64,000 nt of DNA from Triticum aestivum (taxonomy: Eukaryota; Streptophyta; Magnoliopsida; Poales; Poaceae). The stretch lies in assembly GCF_018294505.1 (NCBI RefSeq), contig NC_057807.1:141660461-141724460 (forward strand). Reading direction: 5' to 3'. The position numbers were made by a program, and so were the translations under genes. Below, in pieces: positions 1 to 12,300 of the stretch. The number at the start of each line of letters is the position of its first letter. The stretch's first letter is position 1. The notes under the pieces are model-generated. The model ran no database searches, was not told where the DNA came from, and was given only the letters and a program-made list of their open reading frames with translations.

Positions 1-2065
1 CTCAATGTCGAAGATGATAGGCGTGCTGGACCATTTCAGAGGCTTGCGTGACTCCACGGATGGTTCCGCTGCATTAACTTCCCGCATCCACTGCTTGAGT
101 TGGCGGTGTGAAGCATGCAGGGAAGCACCACCGTCAACGCACAGGACCTCCGTGGCTTTCTGAAATTCCTGCTCATCGGCCTCGTCATCATCCATGTCTT
201 CATCGTCGTCATCGTCTTCATCCTTGTCGCGGCCACGGGGAGGTCTGTCTCCTTGTCACTGCTTGGCCTTGCCGCTGCGTCCTCCCCGGCCGGGGCGTTT
301 CTTGCCGGCTCCACCAGCACCTTCCTGGGCCTTCTCCATGTCGCGTCGCTCGTACTCAGCTTTTTGCAGCTCAACAAGCTGCTCAACCTTCTTGCAACTC
401 TGGAGATCGTGGCGCTTGGTGCGGTGGATCTTGCAATACTGCTTGCCGGAGCTGTCCTGCTTGTCGGCGGCCGCCACAGGCTGGGCCTCCTTGCCGGAGC
501 CACCATCCTTAGTTTCCTTGGCGCCACCTCCGTTGTCGGTCTGCTCGACAGCTAGCACTTCCTTGCCCTTCTTCCTTCTGTTGTTCCGCCGCCGGCCTTT
601 CCTTGCCGGGGCGGCATCTTCACTGTCTGATCCTCCTGCTCCTGTATCCTCTCCGGGGAGCCTCCTCCCCTCTTCAGCACGTGCGCACTTGTCGGCCAGG
701 GCGTAAAGCTCGCTGACATCCCTGATCTTGCACATCGCCATCTATTCCCTCATCCTGCGGTTTCGCAAGTTCTGATGAAACGCGCTGATGACCACGGCAG
801 GGTGGACGTCTGGGATGTTGTGCTGCACACGGCTGAATCTCTGAATGAACTTGCGCAGGGACTCTCCTTCCTTCTGGGCGAGCAGATGAAGGTCGCTCTC
901 TTGGCCATGTGGCTTGTGGCCGCCTGTAAAGGCGCCGACAAACTGATGGCACAGATCTACCCAAGAGGAGATGGAGTTGTCCGGCAAGTGCATGAGCTAG
1001 GATCTGACGTTGGGCTTGAGCACCAGCGGGAAGTAGTTGGCAAGGATCTTGTCATCTTGTCCTCCGGCAGCTTGCACCGTGATGGTGTAGATGCTGAGGA
1101 ACTCCGACGGATGCGACTTGCCGTCGTACTTCTCCGGTACGTCTGGTTTGAAGTTCTTCTTGCTGGGCCACTGGACCTGCCGCAGCTCATGGGTGAACGC
1201 AGGGCAACCTACCGGTTATGGCAAGTCGCCTGGTTCCCCCGGCGCGTGCATGTCGACAGAGGGCCCAGCGCGCTAGTCAGATTGACGCCGCGCTTCTCTT
1301 CGACGCTCGATGCGGGTACGAGCGTCCTCTTGTTGTCGTTCGTGCAGAACTTGGCGCTGGTCGCGACGAGCTCGTGGATCCGACGACGCGGTGGAGCCGC
1401 TGTCGGGGTGGATCCGGCGAGTCGGCGATCTTGGCCTTTGGCGGAGAGTGCATGGAAGTTGCACCCCCATCTGTCCTATTGCCATCGGCTCGCGTCCGGC
1501 AGTCTTGCCGCGACAGCAAGGTGCTTGGTTGCCGCGCGGTGTCGCCGTTGGCGAAGCCGATGAGGCTCTGGATCGTGGCCCTCCATTCGTCGGTCTTGTC
1601 CGCTGTGGGAGGGTAATCAAGAAGCAGTTGGGCTCGCGCCAAGGCTTCTGCTGGCGTGGTTGGTGGCAGCGGTGAACGGTGCGAGGAGCGAGATATGCTC
1701 GGACTTCTAACTAGGTTAGAAGGAGCAGTATCCTGTCCAGGCGACCGCACTTCACTGGGGCCAGCACGCTGGCGTGCATGCTGGTCTTGAACGCCACGCG
1801 AACCACCAGCTTGATCTTGATCCAGCGGGCGTATGGCGCTGCGAACGCCATGACGCTGCTGGTCCCGCGCCTCCTGAGACGGGCGCGGTGCACGTACGGA
1901 CGCCGAGGTCTGCGCAGCCTTGTCCTTGGACCTGGCAGCGCTATGAGCTCCCTCGTCGGCGCCCGTTCTTCTGCCGGCGTCCACTCCACCGTCTGTTTGC
2001 TCCGGAGGCGGAGGAAGGGACGCAGACGGGGTTGCTGCCCCCGAAGCCTTCTTCTTCGATGGCAT
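1..2065 (-). pseudogene. gag (and start of protease region) of the left Tat-lineage element, degenerate
   Basis: On the minus strand an ATG at 2065-2063 opens a basic Ser/Pro/Ala-rich N-terminus (MPSKKKAS) that stays open to about 1277. The capsid-like core resumes in another frame at about 993 with the segment LPDNSISSWVDLCHQFVGAF and continues to a stop (TAG) at about 741-739, where the sister copy at 54640 has a Glu codon. The same frame then runs on (MAMCKIRDVSELYALADKC) to about 256. The remainder corresponds to the Asp/Glu-rich linker before the protease in the sister element. Gag would form the virus-like particle. At least one frameshift and one nonsense codon make this copy non-functional. 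Confidence 0.8.
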
Positions 2066-2130
2066 GTTGATGAAGACGATGAAGATCTAGCTCGCGCGCA
2101 CGCCGGATCGGGTTCACACGATCTCGACGC

Positions 2131-2148
2131 CCCCTACCTGGCGTGCCA
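2131..2148 (-). other. Primer-binding site of the left Tat-lineage element
   Basis: The minus strand reads TGGCACGCCAGGTAGGGG four bases inside the LTR. The right-hand copy at 56015-56032 reads TGGCGCGCCAGGTAGGGG, the form usual for RIRE2/Tat-type elements (tRNA-Arg primer as far as I recall). The left site carries one G-to-A change. Confidence 0.75.
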
Positions 2149-2152
2149 AAGA

Positions 2153-3104
2153 TGTCGGGGAAGCTGATCCGCGAATACCTATGGGGACCGGCGGACCGAG
2201 ACCCTTTCGGTTCGGCAGAGGGCAGAGGTCGCACGAAGAGCGGATCGAGGCAGTGCACACGAGCAGTTTACCCAGCTTCGGAGCTCTCCGGAGTGATAAC
2301 ACTCCTACTGCTGCTTGTTTTGTATATTCAGTGTTCGTGCTCGGGAGCGATGAATGCTACCAGACCGAGCGTGGGAGCGTGCTAACTTCGAATGAGTCGA
2401 ACCCTTTCTACGTTGCGCATGGGCCTCCTTTTATATGTTCAAGGGGTCACCTACAGGTGGCAACGTAAGATAGAGGGGTAAAAATGGAAAAAGAATGTGG
2501 TAGGTACAGCTACCTCTACTGTAGCCACAGTGTATCCTACCTAACCCTGACGGCAGGGGACAAGGGCATTGAATGCCCGTCGGACTCGCCTAAACAGTGC
2601 AAAGAGTGACCGTTAGGGGCGCCACCGTTCGCCACGATGGCCTCTTCGTGTCAGCGCCACTGGCCACCACGCACCGCTGGCTGCACAGCCTTCCGGCACG
2701 CGTGCCTGGAAGGGTCCCAGGGCAACACGTTGGCAGATGTGCTGGAGCCTGGGCGCGGAGCGACCGCTTGCCGCGGCAAGTATCTTGCCGCGGGCGCTAG
2801 CTTGTCGGACCCGGGAGCTTGTCGCTCACCGTGCCTTGCCGGGACGCGCGGTGCATCGCGGCAAGTGTTCTTGAGATGCCTTGGTTGGCCTTCCCGGCAA
2901 GCTCCTCTTGCCAGTGCCTTGTCTTCTCATCTTGAATGCTTTGTTCTTGAGTGGCTTCCCGGCAAGCTCCTCTTGCCGGGGTCTTGTCTTCTGAAGAGTC
3001 ACGGAGGATCTTGGCGGTGACCTGGCGAGCCCTGCCGCGGGGTGCTGCAACTGCTCGTGCACAAGTTCGGGGTACTAGGGTACCCCTACTCTAGTGCGCC
3101 GACA
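2153..3104 (-). repeat. LTR-E: 5' LTR of the left Tat-lineage element
   Basis: The 952-bp LTR is bounded by TGTCGG and CCGACA. It is homologous over its full length to LTR-A (36448-37400), LTR-B (41519-42469) and LTR-D (56037-56985), but more diverged from them than they are from each other; its U3 terminus reads TGTCGGCGCACTAG rather than TGTCGGTGTACTAG. On the minus strand a TATAAAAGG promoter box lies at 2427-2435. Several CCGGCAAG/CTTGCCGG inverted pairs occur in the U3 part. Confidence 0.9.
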
Positions 3105-5287
3105 CATGGTGGAAATTTCAGCTTCCGGTATCTTTCTTTTATTTGTAATAGTATCTTTCATGTACTTAGCATAAGGATTAACTTTAAGCATATCAGTTAA
3201 ACGCATACGCAAAAAGATAGGTCTAATCATTTCAGCAAAGCGCTCAAAATCCTCATCATCCTTTTTCTTGGATGGCTTAGGAGGAAAAGGCATGCGTTTC
3301 TGAATCCATGGTTCTATTTCTTTACCGTGCTTCCTAGCAACAAAATATCTCTTATCATAATGTTGATTCTTTGGTTGTGGGTTATCAATATCAACAGCAG
3401 GTTCAGTCTCTACATCATTATTATTGCTAGGTTGGGCATCAACATGAACATTATCATTAACATTATCACTAGGTTCATGTTCATCACCAGATTGTGTCTC
3501 AGCATCAGAAATAGAAATATCATTGGGATTCTCACGTGTTTCTACAACAGGTTCACTAGAAGCATGCAAAGTCCTATCATTTTTCTTTTTCTTCTTTTTA
3601 GAAGGACTAGGTGCATCAACATTATTTCTCTGAGAATCTTGCTCAATTCTCTTAGGGTGGCCCTCAGGATACAAAGGTTCCTGAGTCATTTTACCCGTTC
3701 TAGTTGCTACTCTAATAGGAAAGTCATTTTTATTATTTAATTCATCGAGCAAATCATTTTGAGCCTTAAGTACTTGTTCTACTCGAGTGGTCACCATGGA
3801 AGCATGTCTACTAGTGAGTCTAAGTTCACCCTTAACTCTAGACATATAATCACTCAAGTGTCCAATCATATAAGCATTACTTTTCAATTGTCTACCAACA
3901 TAAGCATTGAAGTTGTCTTGTCTAGCCATAAAGTCATCAAATTCATCCAAGCATTGGCTAGCAAACTTAGTAGACGGGATTTCAACTTTATCATATCTAT
4001 AGAGAGAATTTACCTTTACTACCTGTGTCGCGTTATCAAGACCATGTATTTCCTAAATAGGTGGTATATTAAGGCCATGTATTTCTTCAACAGGGGGTAA
4101 ATTCTTAACATCTTCAGCTTTAATACCTTCCTCTTTCATAGATTTCTTTGCCTCTTGCATATCTTCAGGGCTGAGAAATAGAACACCTCTTTTCTTCAGA
4201 GTTGGCTTTAAGGAAGTGTCCAATTGTTTTCATTAGTCAACATATTATTCAATAGCAATTCAGCTTGATCAACAGTTCTTTCCCTGAAAACACAACCAAC
4301 ACAACTATCCAGGTGGTCTTTGGAAGCATTGGTTAGTCCATAATAAAAGATATCAAGTACTTCATTTTTCTTAAGAGGATGATCAGGCAAAGCATTAAGT
4401 AATCGGAGAAGCCTCCCCCAAGCTTGTGGGAGAAGCTCTTCTTCAATTTGCAGAAAATTATATATTTCCCTCAAGGCAGCTTGTTTCTTATGAGCAGGGA
4501 AATATTTAGCAGAGAAGTAATAAATCATATCCTGGGGACTACGCACACAACCAGGATCAAGAGAATTAAACCAAGTTTTAGCATCACCCTTTAATGAGAA
4601 TGGAAATATCTTAAGGATATAATAGTAGCGAGATTTCTCATCATTCGTGAACATGGTGGCTATATCATTTAACTTAGTAAGATGTGCCACAACAGTTTCA
4701 GATTCATAGCCATAGAAAGGATCAGATTCAACCAAAGTAATTATCTCAGGATCGACAGAGAAATCATAATCCTTATCAGTAACAAAGATGGGTGAAGTAG
4801 CAAAAGCAGGGTCATATTTCATTCTAGCATTCAGAGACTTCTGTTTTAGCTTAGCTAATAACTTCTTAAGATCAGATCTATCATTTCAAGCAAGAAAATC
4901 TCTAGCAGTTTCTTCATCCATAACATAACCCTTAGGAACAACAGGCAATTCACACTTAGGGGGAGAACCTTCATCATCACTATCATCAATAATATCAGTT
5001 TCAATTATTTCATTCTCCCTAGCCCTAGCAAGTTGTCCATCAAGAAATTCACCTAATGGCACAGTAGTATCAAGCATAGAAGTAGTTTCATCATAAGTAT
5101 AATGCATAGTAGAAGTGGCATCATCAATAACATGCGACATATCAGAATTAATAGCAGAAGCAGGTTTAGGTGTCACAAACTTACTCATAATAGAAGGAGA
5201 ATCAAATGCAGAGCTAGATGGCAGTTCCTTACCTTCCCTCGTAGTTGAGGGATAAATCTTAGTTCTTTCGTCTTTCAAGTTCCTCAT
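3105..5287 (-). pseudogene. gag of the Sabrina-like element, interrupted
   Basis: Reading leftwards, an acidic N-terminal part starts at 5287 and ends at a TGA at about 4886, inside a conserved segment (ETARDFLA*NDRSDLKK). The capsid-like core follows in the same sense at 4822-4208, with WFNSLDPGCVRSPQD and QAWGRLLRLLNALPDHP as the most recognisable parts. The C-terminal part (3950-3105) has a six-Lys run and a long acidic linker. It is cut at EAEIST, just before where the Athila protease would begin, by the Tat-lineage LTR. A short imperfect tandem duplication sits at 4040-4110. The gene is dead through nonsense codons and truncation. Confidence 0.8.
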
Positions 5288-5337
5288 AGTGATTAGCAGA
5301 TATAAATCCCAAGTGACTCAAAGAATAGAGCTATGCT

Positions 5338-5354
5338 CCCTGGCAACGGCGCCA
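5338..5354 (-). other. PBS of the Sabrina-like element
   Basis: The minus strand reads TGGCGCCGTTGCCAGGG, 11 bases inside the LTR end at 5366. This is the tRNA-Asp-type PBS usual for Athila-lineage elements, and it fixes the orientation of the element as minus. Confidence 0.85.
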
Positions 5355-5365
5355 GAAAATAGTCT

Positions 5366-5466
5366 TGATAACCCACAAGTATAGAGGATTGCAACAGTTT
5401 TCAAGGGTAGAGTATTCAACCCAAATTTATTGATTCGAGACAAGGGGAGCCAAAGAATATTCTCAA
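5366..5466 (-). repeat. Sabrina-like 5' LTR, left piece (U5 end)
   Basis: It starts with TGATAACCCACAAG next to the PBS spacer and continues at 14190 after the nested Copia element. The two pieces join seamlessly once one copy of the CTCAA duplication is removed, giving an LTR of about 1365 bp. Confidence 0.9.
5462..5466. repeat. TSD of the Angela-like element (CTCAA), left copy; right copy 14185-14189
   Basis: CTCAA lies immediately left of the LTR start at 5467 and again immediately right of the LTR end at 14184. A perfect 5-bp TSD shows this is one intact insertion event. Confidence 0.95.
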
Positions 5467-7202
5467 TGAAGGAAATATGGCCTAGAGGCAATAATATAGT
5501 TATTATTTATTTCCTCATATCATGATAAATGTTTATTATTCATGCTAGAATTGTATTAACCGGAAACATGATACATGTGTGAATACATAGACAAACATAT
5601 AGTCACTAGTATGCCTCTACTCGACTAGCTCATTAATCAAAGATGGTTATGTTTCCTAACCATAGACATGTGTTGTCATTTGATTAGTGGGATCACATCA
5701 TTAGGAGAATGATGTGATTGACATGACCCATTCCGTTAGCCTAGCACTTGATCGTTTAGTATATTGCTATTGCTTTCTTCATGACTTATACATGTTCCTG
5801 TAACTATGAGAATTATGCAACTCCCGTTTACCAGAGGAACACTTTGGGTACTACCAAACTTCACAACGTAACTGGGTGATTATAAAGGAGTACTACAGGT
5901 GTCTCCGAAGGTACATGTTGAGTTGGCGTATTTCGATATTAGGTTTTGTCACTCCAATTGTCGCAGAGGTATCTCTGGGCCCTCTCGGTAATGCACATCA
6001 CTATAAGCCTTGCAAGCAATGTGACCAATGAGTTGGTTACGGGATGATGCATTACATAACGAGTAAAGAGACTTGCCGGTAACGAGATTGAACTAGGTAT
6101 TGGATACCGACGATCAAATCTCGGGCAAGTAACATAGCGATGACAAAGGGAACAACGTATGTTGTTATGCGGTTTGACCGATAAAGATCTTCGTAGAATA
6201 TGTAGGAACCAATATGGGCATCCAGGTTCCGCTATTGGTTATTGACCGAGAATAGTTCTAGGTCATGTCTACATAGTTCTCGAACCCGTAGGGTCCGCAC
6301 GCTTAACGTTACGATGACAGTTTTATTATGAGTTTATAAGTTTTGATGTACCGAAGTTTGTTCAGAGTCCCGGATGTGATCACGGACATGACGAGGAGTC
6401 TCGAAATGGTCGAGACATAAAGATTGATATATTGGAAGCCTATGTTTGGACATCAGAATAGTTTTGGGTGAAATCGGGATTTTACCGGAACACCGGGGGG
6501 TTACCGGAACCCTCCCGTGGGTTAATGGGCCTTAGTGGGCCATGAGGGAGAAGAGGAGGGCCGGCCAAGGCAGGCCGCGCGCCCCCTCTCCCCCTAGTCC
6601 GAATAGGACAAGGAAGGGGGAGGGCGGCGCCCCCCTTTCCTCTTTCCCCTTCCCCCTTTCCTTCTCCACCAAGGCAAGAGGGGGGAGTCCTACTCCCGGT
6701 GGGAGTAGGACTCCTCCAGGTGCACCCCTAGGGGGCCGGCTGCACCTCCCCCCTCCCTCCTTTATATACGGGGGCGGGGGGGCACCCCAGACACACAAGT
6801 TGATCTACGGATCGTTCCTTAGCCGTGTGCGGTGCCCCCCCCCTACCATATTCCACCTTGGTCATATCGTTGCAGAGTTCAAGCGAAGCCCTGTGCTGGT
6901 AGAACATCATCATCGTCACCACGCCATCGTGCTGACGGAACTCATCCCCGAAGCTTTGCTGGATCGGAGCCCGGGGATCGTCATCGAGCTAAACGTGTGC
7001 TGAACTTGAAGGTGCCGTACATTCGGTACTTGGATCGGTCGGATCGTGAAGACGTACGACTACATCAACCACGTTGTCATAACGCTTCCGCTAACGGTTT
7101 ACGAGGGTACGTGGACATACACTCTCCCCTCTCATTGCTATGCCATCACCATGATCTTGCGTGTGCGTAGTAAATTTTTTGAAATTACTACGTACCCCAA
7201 CA
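5467..7202 (+). repeat. 5' LTR of the Angela-like element
   Basis: The LTR is 1736 bp, from TGAAGGAAATATGG to CCCCAACA. A strongly GC-rich, C-tract-laden stretch lies at 6540-6790 just before a TATATA box at 6773-6778, so transcription probably starts near 6800. It is nearly identical to 12456-14184; one clustered difference is discussed in the findings. Confidence 0.95.
6771..6779 (+). promoter_or_regulatory. TATA box of the Angela-like LTR promoter
   Basis: TTTATATAC follows a C-rich tract; the 3' LTR has the same box at about 13743-13751. Placement about 430 bp before the LTR end fits the R/U5 layout of BARE-like LTRs. The start site itself cannot be seen. Confidence 0.6.
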
Positions 7203-7203
7203 G

Positions 7204-7216
7204 TGGCATCCGAGCC
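7204..7216 (+). other. PBS of the Angela-like element
   Basis: TGGCATCCGAGCC follows the LTR after one base. It is the initiator-Met-tRNA PBS (normal form TGGTATCAGAGCC) with two differences. Confidence 0.8.
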
Positions 7217-8440
7217 TAGGTTTTATGCGTTGATGTTATATGCACGAGTAGAACACATGTGAGTTGTGGGCGATACAAGTCATACTACTTACCAGCATGT
7301 CATACTTTGGTTCGGCGGTATTGTGAGATGAAGCGCCCGGACCGACATTACGCATACGCTTACGCGAGACTGGTTTCACCGTTACGAGCACTCGTGCTTA
7401 AAGGTGGCTGGCGGGTGTCTGTCTCTCTCACTTTAGCTGAATCGAGTGTGGCTACGCCCGATCCTTGCGAAGGTTAAAACAGCACCAACTTGACGAACTA
7501 TCGTTGTGGTTTTTGATGCATAGGTAAGAACGGTTCTTGCTCAGCCCGTAGCAGCCACGTAAAAATTTGCAGCAACAAAGTAGAGGACGTCTAACTTGTT
7601 TTTGCAGGGCATATTGTGATGTGATATGGTCAAGACGTGATGCTATATTTTATTGTATGAGATGATCATGTTTTGTAACCGAAGTTATCGGCAACTGGCA
7701 GGAGCCATATGGTTGTCGCTTTATTGTATGAAATGCAAATGCCCTGTAATTGCTTTACTTTATCACTAAGCGGTAGCGATAGTCGTAGAAGCAATAGATG
7801 GCGTAACGACAATGATGCTACGATGGAGATCAAGGTGTCACGCCGGTGACAATGGTGATCATGACGGTGCTTCGAAGATGGAGATCACAAGCACAAGATG
7901 ATGATGGCCATATCATATCACTTATATTGATTGCATGTGATGTTTATCCTTTATGCATCTCATATTGCTTTGATTGACGGTAGCATTTTAAGATGATTGC
8001 TCACTAATAATCAAGAAGTGTTCTCCCTGAGTATACACCGTTGCGAAAGTTCTTCGTGCTGAGACACCACGTGATGATCGGGTGTGATAGGCTCTACGTT
8101 CAAATACAACGGGTGCAAAATAGTTGCACACGTGGAATACTCAGGTCATACTTGACGAGCCTAGCATATCCAGATATGGCCTCGGAACACGGAGACCGAA
8201 AGGTCGAGCGTGAATCATATAGTAGATATGATCAACATAGTGATGTTCACCATTGAAACTACTCCATCTCACGTGATGATCGGACATGGTTTAGTTGATT
8301 TGGATCACGTGATCACTTAGATGACTAGAGAGATGTCTGTCTAAGTGGGAGTTCTTTAGTAATATGATTAATTGAACTTAAATTTATCATGAACTTTGTA
8401 CCTGATAGTATTTTTCTTGTCTATGTTTGTTTGTAGATAG
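7217..8440 (+). other. Untranslated leader of the Angela-like element
   Basis: About 1.2 kb between PBS and gag start with no convincing coding frame. Long leaders of this size are normal in the BARE group and hold the packaging signal; no specific motif was identified by eye. Confidence 0.7.
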
Positions 8441-9301
8441 ATGGCTCGTGCTGTTGTTCCGTTGAATTTTAATGCGTTCCTTGAGAAAGCAAAGTTGAAA
8501 GAAGATGGTAGAAATTACACGGACTGGGTCCGTAACCTGAGGATTATCCTCATTGCTGCACAGAAAAGTTACGTCCTGGAAGCACCGCTGGGTGCCAGGC
8601 CTGCTGCTGATGCAACTGACGACGTTAAGAACGTCTGGCAGAGCAAAGCTGATGACTACTCGATAGTTCAGTGTGCCATGCTTTACGGCTTAGAACCGGG
8701 TCTTCAACGACGTTTTGAACGTCATGGAGCATATGAGATGTTCCAGGAGTTGAAGTTAATATTTCAAGCAAATGCCCAGATTGAGAGATATGAAGTCTCC
8801 AATAAGTTCTACAGCTGCAAGATGGAAGAGAATAGTTCTGTCAGTGAACACATACTCAAAATGTCTGGGTGTAATAATCACTTGATTCAACTGGGAGTTA
8901 ATCTTCCTGATGATAGTGTCATTGACAGAATTCTCCAATCACTGCCACCAAGCTACAAGAGCTTCGTGATGAACTATAATATGCAAGGGATGAACAAGAC
9001 TATTCCCGAGCTCTTCGCAATGCTAAAAGCCGCGGAGGTAGAAATCAAGAAGGAGCATCAAGTGTTGATGGTTAACAAGATCACCAGTTTCAAGAAAAAG
9101 GGCAAAGGGAAGAAGAAGGGGAACTTCAAAAAGAACAGCAAGAAAGTTGCTGCTCAAGAGAAGAAACCCAAGTCTGGACCTAAGCCTGAAACTGAGTGCT
9201 TCTACTGCAAGCAGACTGGACATTGGAAGCGGAACTGCCCCAAGTATTTGGCGGATAAGAAGGATGGCAAAGTGAACAATGGTATATATACATGTTATTG
9301 A
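8441..9301 (+). CDS. Gag of the Angela-like Copia element
   Basis: The 286-residue product starts MARAVVPLNFNAFLEKAKLK, the usual N-terminus in this group. The copia-type gag domain covers roughly residues 20-215, followed by a very Lys-rich stretch (about 212-245) and one CCHC zinc knuckle (C253-x2-C-x4-H-x4-C266) for RNA binding. The protein would form the cytoplasmic particle that holds the RNA. The frame ends at a TGA at 9299-9301, 23 bases after the pol frame opens. In BARE-like elements gag normally reads straight into pol, so the early end here probably reflects a small insertion in the repeated TATATACATG stretch rather than a designed gag end (inference). Confidence 0.85.
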   Translation: MARAVVPLNFNAFLEKAKLKEDGRNYTDWVRNLRIILIAAQKSYVLEAPLGARPAADATDDVKNVWQSKADDYSIVQCAMLYGLEPGLQRRFERHGAYEMFQELKLIFQANAQIERYEVSNKFYSCKMEENSSVSEHILKMSGCNNHLIQLGVNLPDDSVIDRILQSLPPSYKSFVMNYNMQGMNKTIPELFAMLKAAEVEIKKEHQVLMVNKITSFKKKGKGKKKGNFKKNSKKVAAQEKKPKSGPKPETECFYCKQTGHWKRNCPKYLADKKDGKVNNGIYTCY

Positions 9302-12300
9302 TGTGTACCTTACTAATGCTCGCAGTAGCACCTGGGTATTTGATACTGGTTCTGTTGCTAATATTTGCAACTCGAAACAGGGACTACGGATTAAGCGAAG
9401 ATTGGCTAAGGACGAGGTGACGATGCGCGTGGGAAATGGTTCCAAAGTCGATGTGATCGCAGTCGGCACGCTACCTCTACATCTACCATCGGGATTAGTT
9501 TTAGACCTAAATAATTGTTATTTGGTGCCAGCGTTGAGCATGAACATTATATCTGGATCTTGTTTGATGCGAGACGGTTATTCATTTAAATCAGAGAATA
9601 ATGGTTGTTCTATTTATATGAATAATATCTTTTATGGTCATGCACCCTTGAAGAGTGGTCTATTTTTATTGAATCTCGATAGTAGTGATACACATATTCA
9701 TAGTGTTGAAACCAAAAGATGCAGAGTTGATAACGATAGTGCAACTTATTTGTGGCACTGCCGTTTAGGTCATATCGGTGTAAAGCGCATGAAGAAACTC
9801 CATACTGATGGGCTTTTGGAATCACTTGATTATGAATCACTTGGTACTTGCGAACCGTGCCTCATGGGCAAGATGACTAAAACGCCGTTCTCCGGAACTA
9901 TGGAGCGAGCAACTGATTTGTTGGAAATCATACATACTGATGTTTGTGGTCCAATGAATGTTGAGGCTCACGGAGGGTATCATTATTTTCTCACCTTCAC
10001 AGATGATTTGAGCAGATATGGGTATATCTACTTGATGAAACACAAGTCTGAAACATTTGAAAAGTTCAAAGAATTTCAGAGTGAAGTGGAAAATCATCGT
10101 AACAAGAAAATAAAGTTTCTACGATCTGATCGTGGAGGGGAATATTTGAGTTACGAGTTTGGCTTACACTTGAAACAATGCGGAATAGTTTCGCAACTCA
10201 CGCCACCCGTAACACCACAACGAAATGGTGTGTCCGAACGTCGTAATCGTACTTTACTAGATATGGTGCAATCTATGATGTCTCTTACTGATTTACCGCT
10301 ATCGTTTTGGGGTTATGCTTTAGAGACGGCCGCATTCACGTTAAATAGGGCACCATCAAAATCCGTTAAGACGACGCCTTATGAACTGTGGTTTGGCAAG
10401 AAACCAAAGTTGTCGTTTCTTAAAGTTTGGGGCTGCGATGCTTATGTGAAGAAACTTCGACCAGATAAGCTCGAACCAAAATCGGAGAAATGTGTCTTCA
10501 TAGGATACCCAAAAGAGACTATTGGGTACACCTTCTATCACAGATCTGAGGGCAAGATTTTCGTTGCTAAAATCGGATCCTTTCTAGAGAAGGAGTTTCT
10601 CTCGAAAGAAGTGAGTGGGAGGAAAGTAGAACTTGATGAAATAACTGTATCTACTCCCTTATTGGAAAGTAGTTCATCACAAGAACCGGTTCCTATGACG
10701 ACTACAACAATTAGTGAGGAAGCTAATGATATTGATCATGAAACTTCAGATCAAGTTTCTACTGAACCTCGTAGGTCTATCAGAGTAAGATTCGCACCAG
10801 AGTGGTACAGTAATCCTATTCTGGAAGTCATGTTACTTGACCATGATGAACCTACGAACTATGAGGAAGCGATGATGAGCCCAGATTCCGCAAAATGGCT
10901 AGAGGCTATGAAATATGAGATGGGATCCATGTATGAAAACAAAGTATGGACTTTGATTGACTTGCCCGATGATCGACAAGCCATTGAGAATAAATGGATC
11001 TTTAAGAAGAAGACTGACGCTGATGGTAATGTAACTGTCTATAAAGCTCGACTTGTTGTGAAAGGTTTTCGACAAGTTCAAGGGGTTGACTACAATGAGA
11101 CTTTCTCACCCGTAGCGATGCTTAAGTCTGTCCGAATCATGTTAGCTATTGTTGCATTTCATGATTATGAAATTTGGCAAATGGATGTCAAAACTACATT
11201 CTTGAATGGATTTCTGGAAGAAGAGTTGTATATGATGCAGCCAGAAGGTTTTGTTGATCCAAAAGGTGCTAACAAAGTAGGCAAGCTCCAGCGATCCATT
11301 TATGGACTGGTGCAAGCATCTCGGAATTGGAATAAACGTTTTGATAGTGTAATCAAAGCATATGGTTTTATACAGACTTTTGGAGAAGCCTGTATTTACA
11401 AGAAAGTGAGTGGGAGCTCTGTAGCATTTCTGATATTATATGTACATGACATATTATTAATCGGAAATGATATAGAATTTCTGGATAGCATAAAGGGATA
11501 CTTGAATAAAAGTTTTTCAATGAAAGACCTCGGTGAAGCTGCTTACATATTGGGCATCAAGATCTATAGAGATAGATCGAGACGCTTAATAGGACTTTCA
11601 CAAAGCACATACCTCGACAAAATTTTGAAAAAGTTCAAAATGGATCAGGAAAGGAAAGGGTTCTTGCCCGTGCTACAAGGTGTGAAGTTGAGTCAAACTC
11701 AATGCCCGACCACAGCAGAAGATAGAGAGAAAATGAAAGATGTTCCCTATGCTTCAGCCATAGGCTCTATCATGTATGCAATGCTGTGTACCAGACCTGA
11801 CGTATGCTTAGCAATAAGCTTGACAGGAAGGTACCAAAGAAATCCAGGAGTGGATCACTGGACAGCGGTGAAGAACATCCTGAAATACCTGAAAAGGACT
11901 AAGGATATGTTTCTCGTATATGGAGGTGACAAAGAGCTAGTCGTAAATGGTTACGTCGATGCAAGCTTTGACACTGATCCGGACGATTCTAAATCGCAAA
12001 CCGGATACGTGTTTTTATTAAACGGTGGAGCTGTAAGTTGGTGCAGTTCTAAACAAAGCGTCGTGGCAGGATCTACATGTGAAGCGGAGTACATAGCTGC
12101 TTCTGAAGCAGCAAATGAAGGATTCTGGATGAAGGAGTTCATTTCCGATCTAGGTGTCATACCTAGTGCATCGGGACCAATGAAGATCTTCTGTGACAAT
12201 ACTGGTGCAATTGCCTTGGCAAAGGAATCCAGATTTCACAAGAGGGCCAAGCACATCAAGAGATGCTTAAATTCCATTCGGGGCCAAGTCCAAGTGGGAG

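Larger units (their letters stand above)
1..3104 (-). mobile_element. 5' part of a Tat-lineage Ty3/Gypsy retrotransposon, cut by the window edge
   Basis: From right to left this holds a 952-bp LTR (3104-2153), a PBS and a gag reading region that runs off the window at base 1. It is collinear with the better preserved element at 53880-56985, so it is a second, independent copy of the same family in the same orientation. It interrupts the gag-pol region of a Sabrina-like element: that element's reading frame runs from the right up to 3105 and stops making sense at the LTR edge. The five bases right of the LTR are CATGG; the matching duplication lies outside the window. Lineage assignment rests on the PBS type and the protein core; the family name is not recognised with certainty. 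Confidence 0.85.

Noticed and set aside
108..706. Hydrophobic plus-strand frames at the left edge resembling membrane proteins
   Set aside because: They are the antisense of a charged Gag linker (Lys/Glu/Asp codons read backwards give Leu/Phe/Val/Ser). The same shadows appear at 53989-54589 in the sister element.
7217..8440. Short frames in the Angela leader (7259-7477, 8041-8256)
   Set aside because: They lie between PBS and gag, have no known similarity and fit the known non-coding leader of this group.
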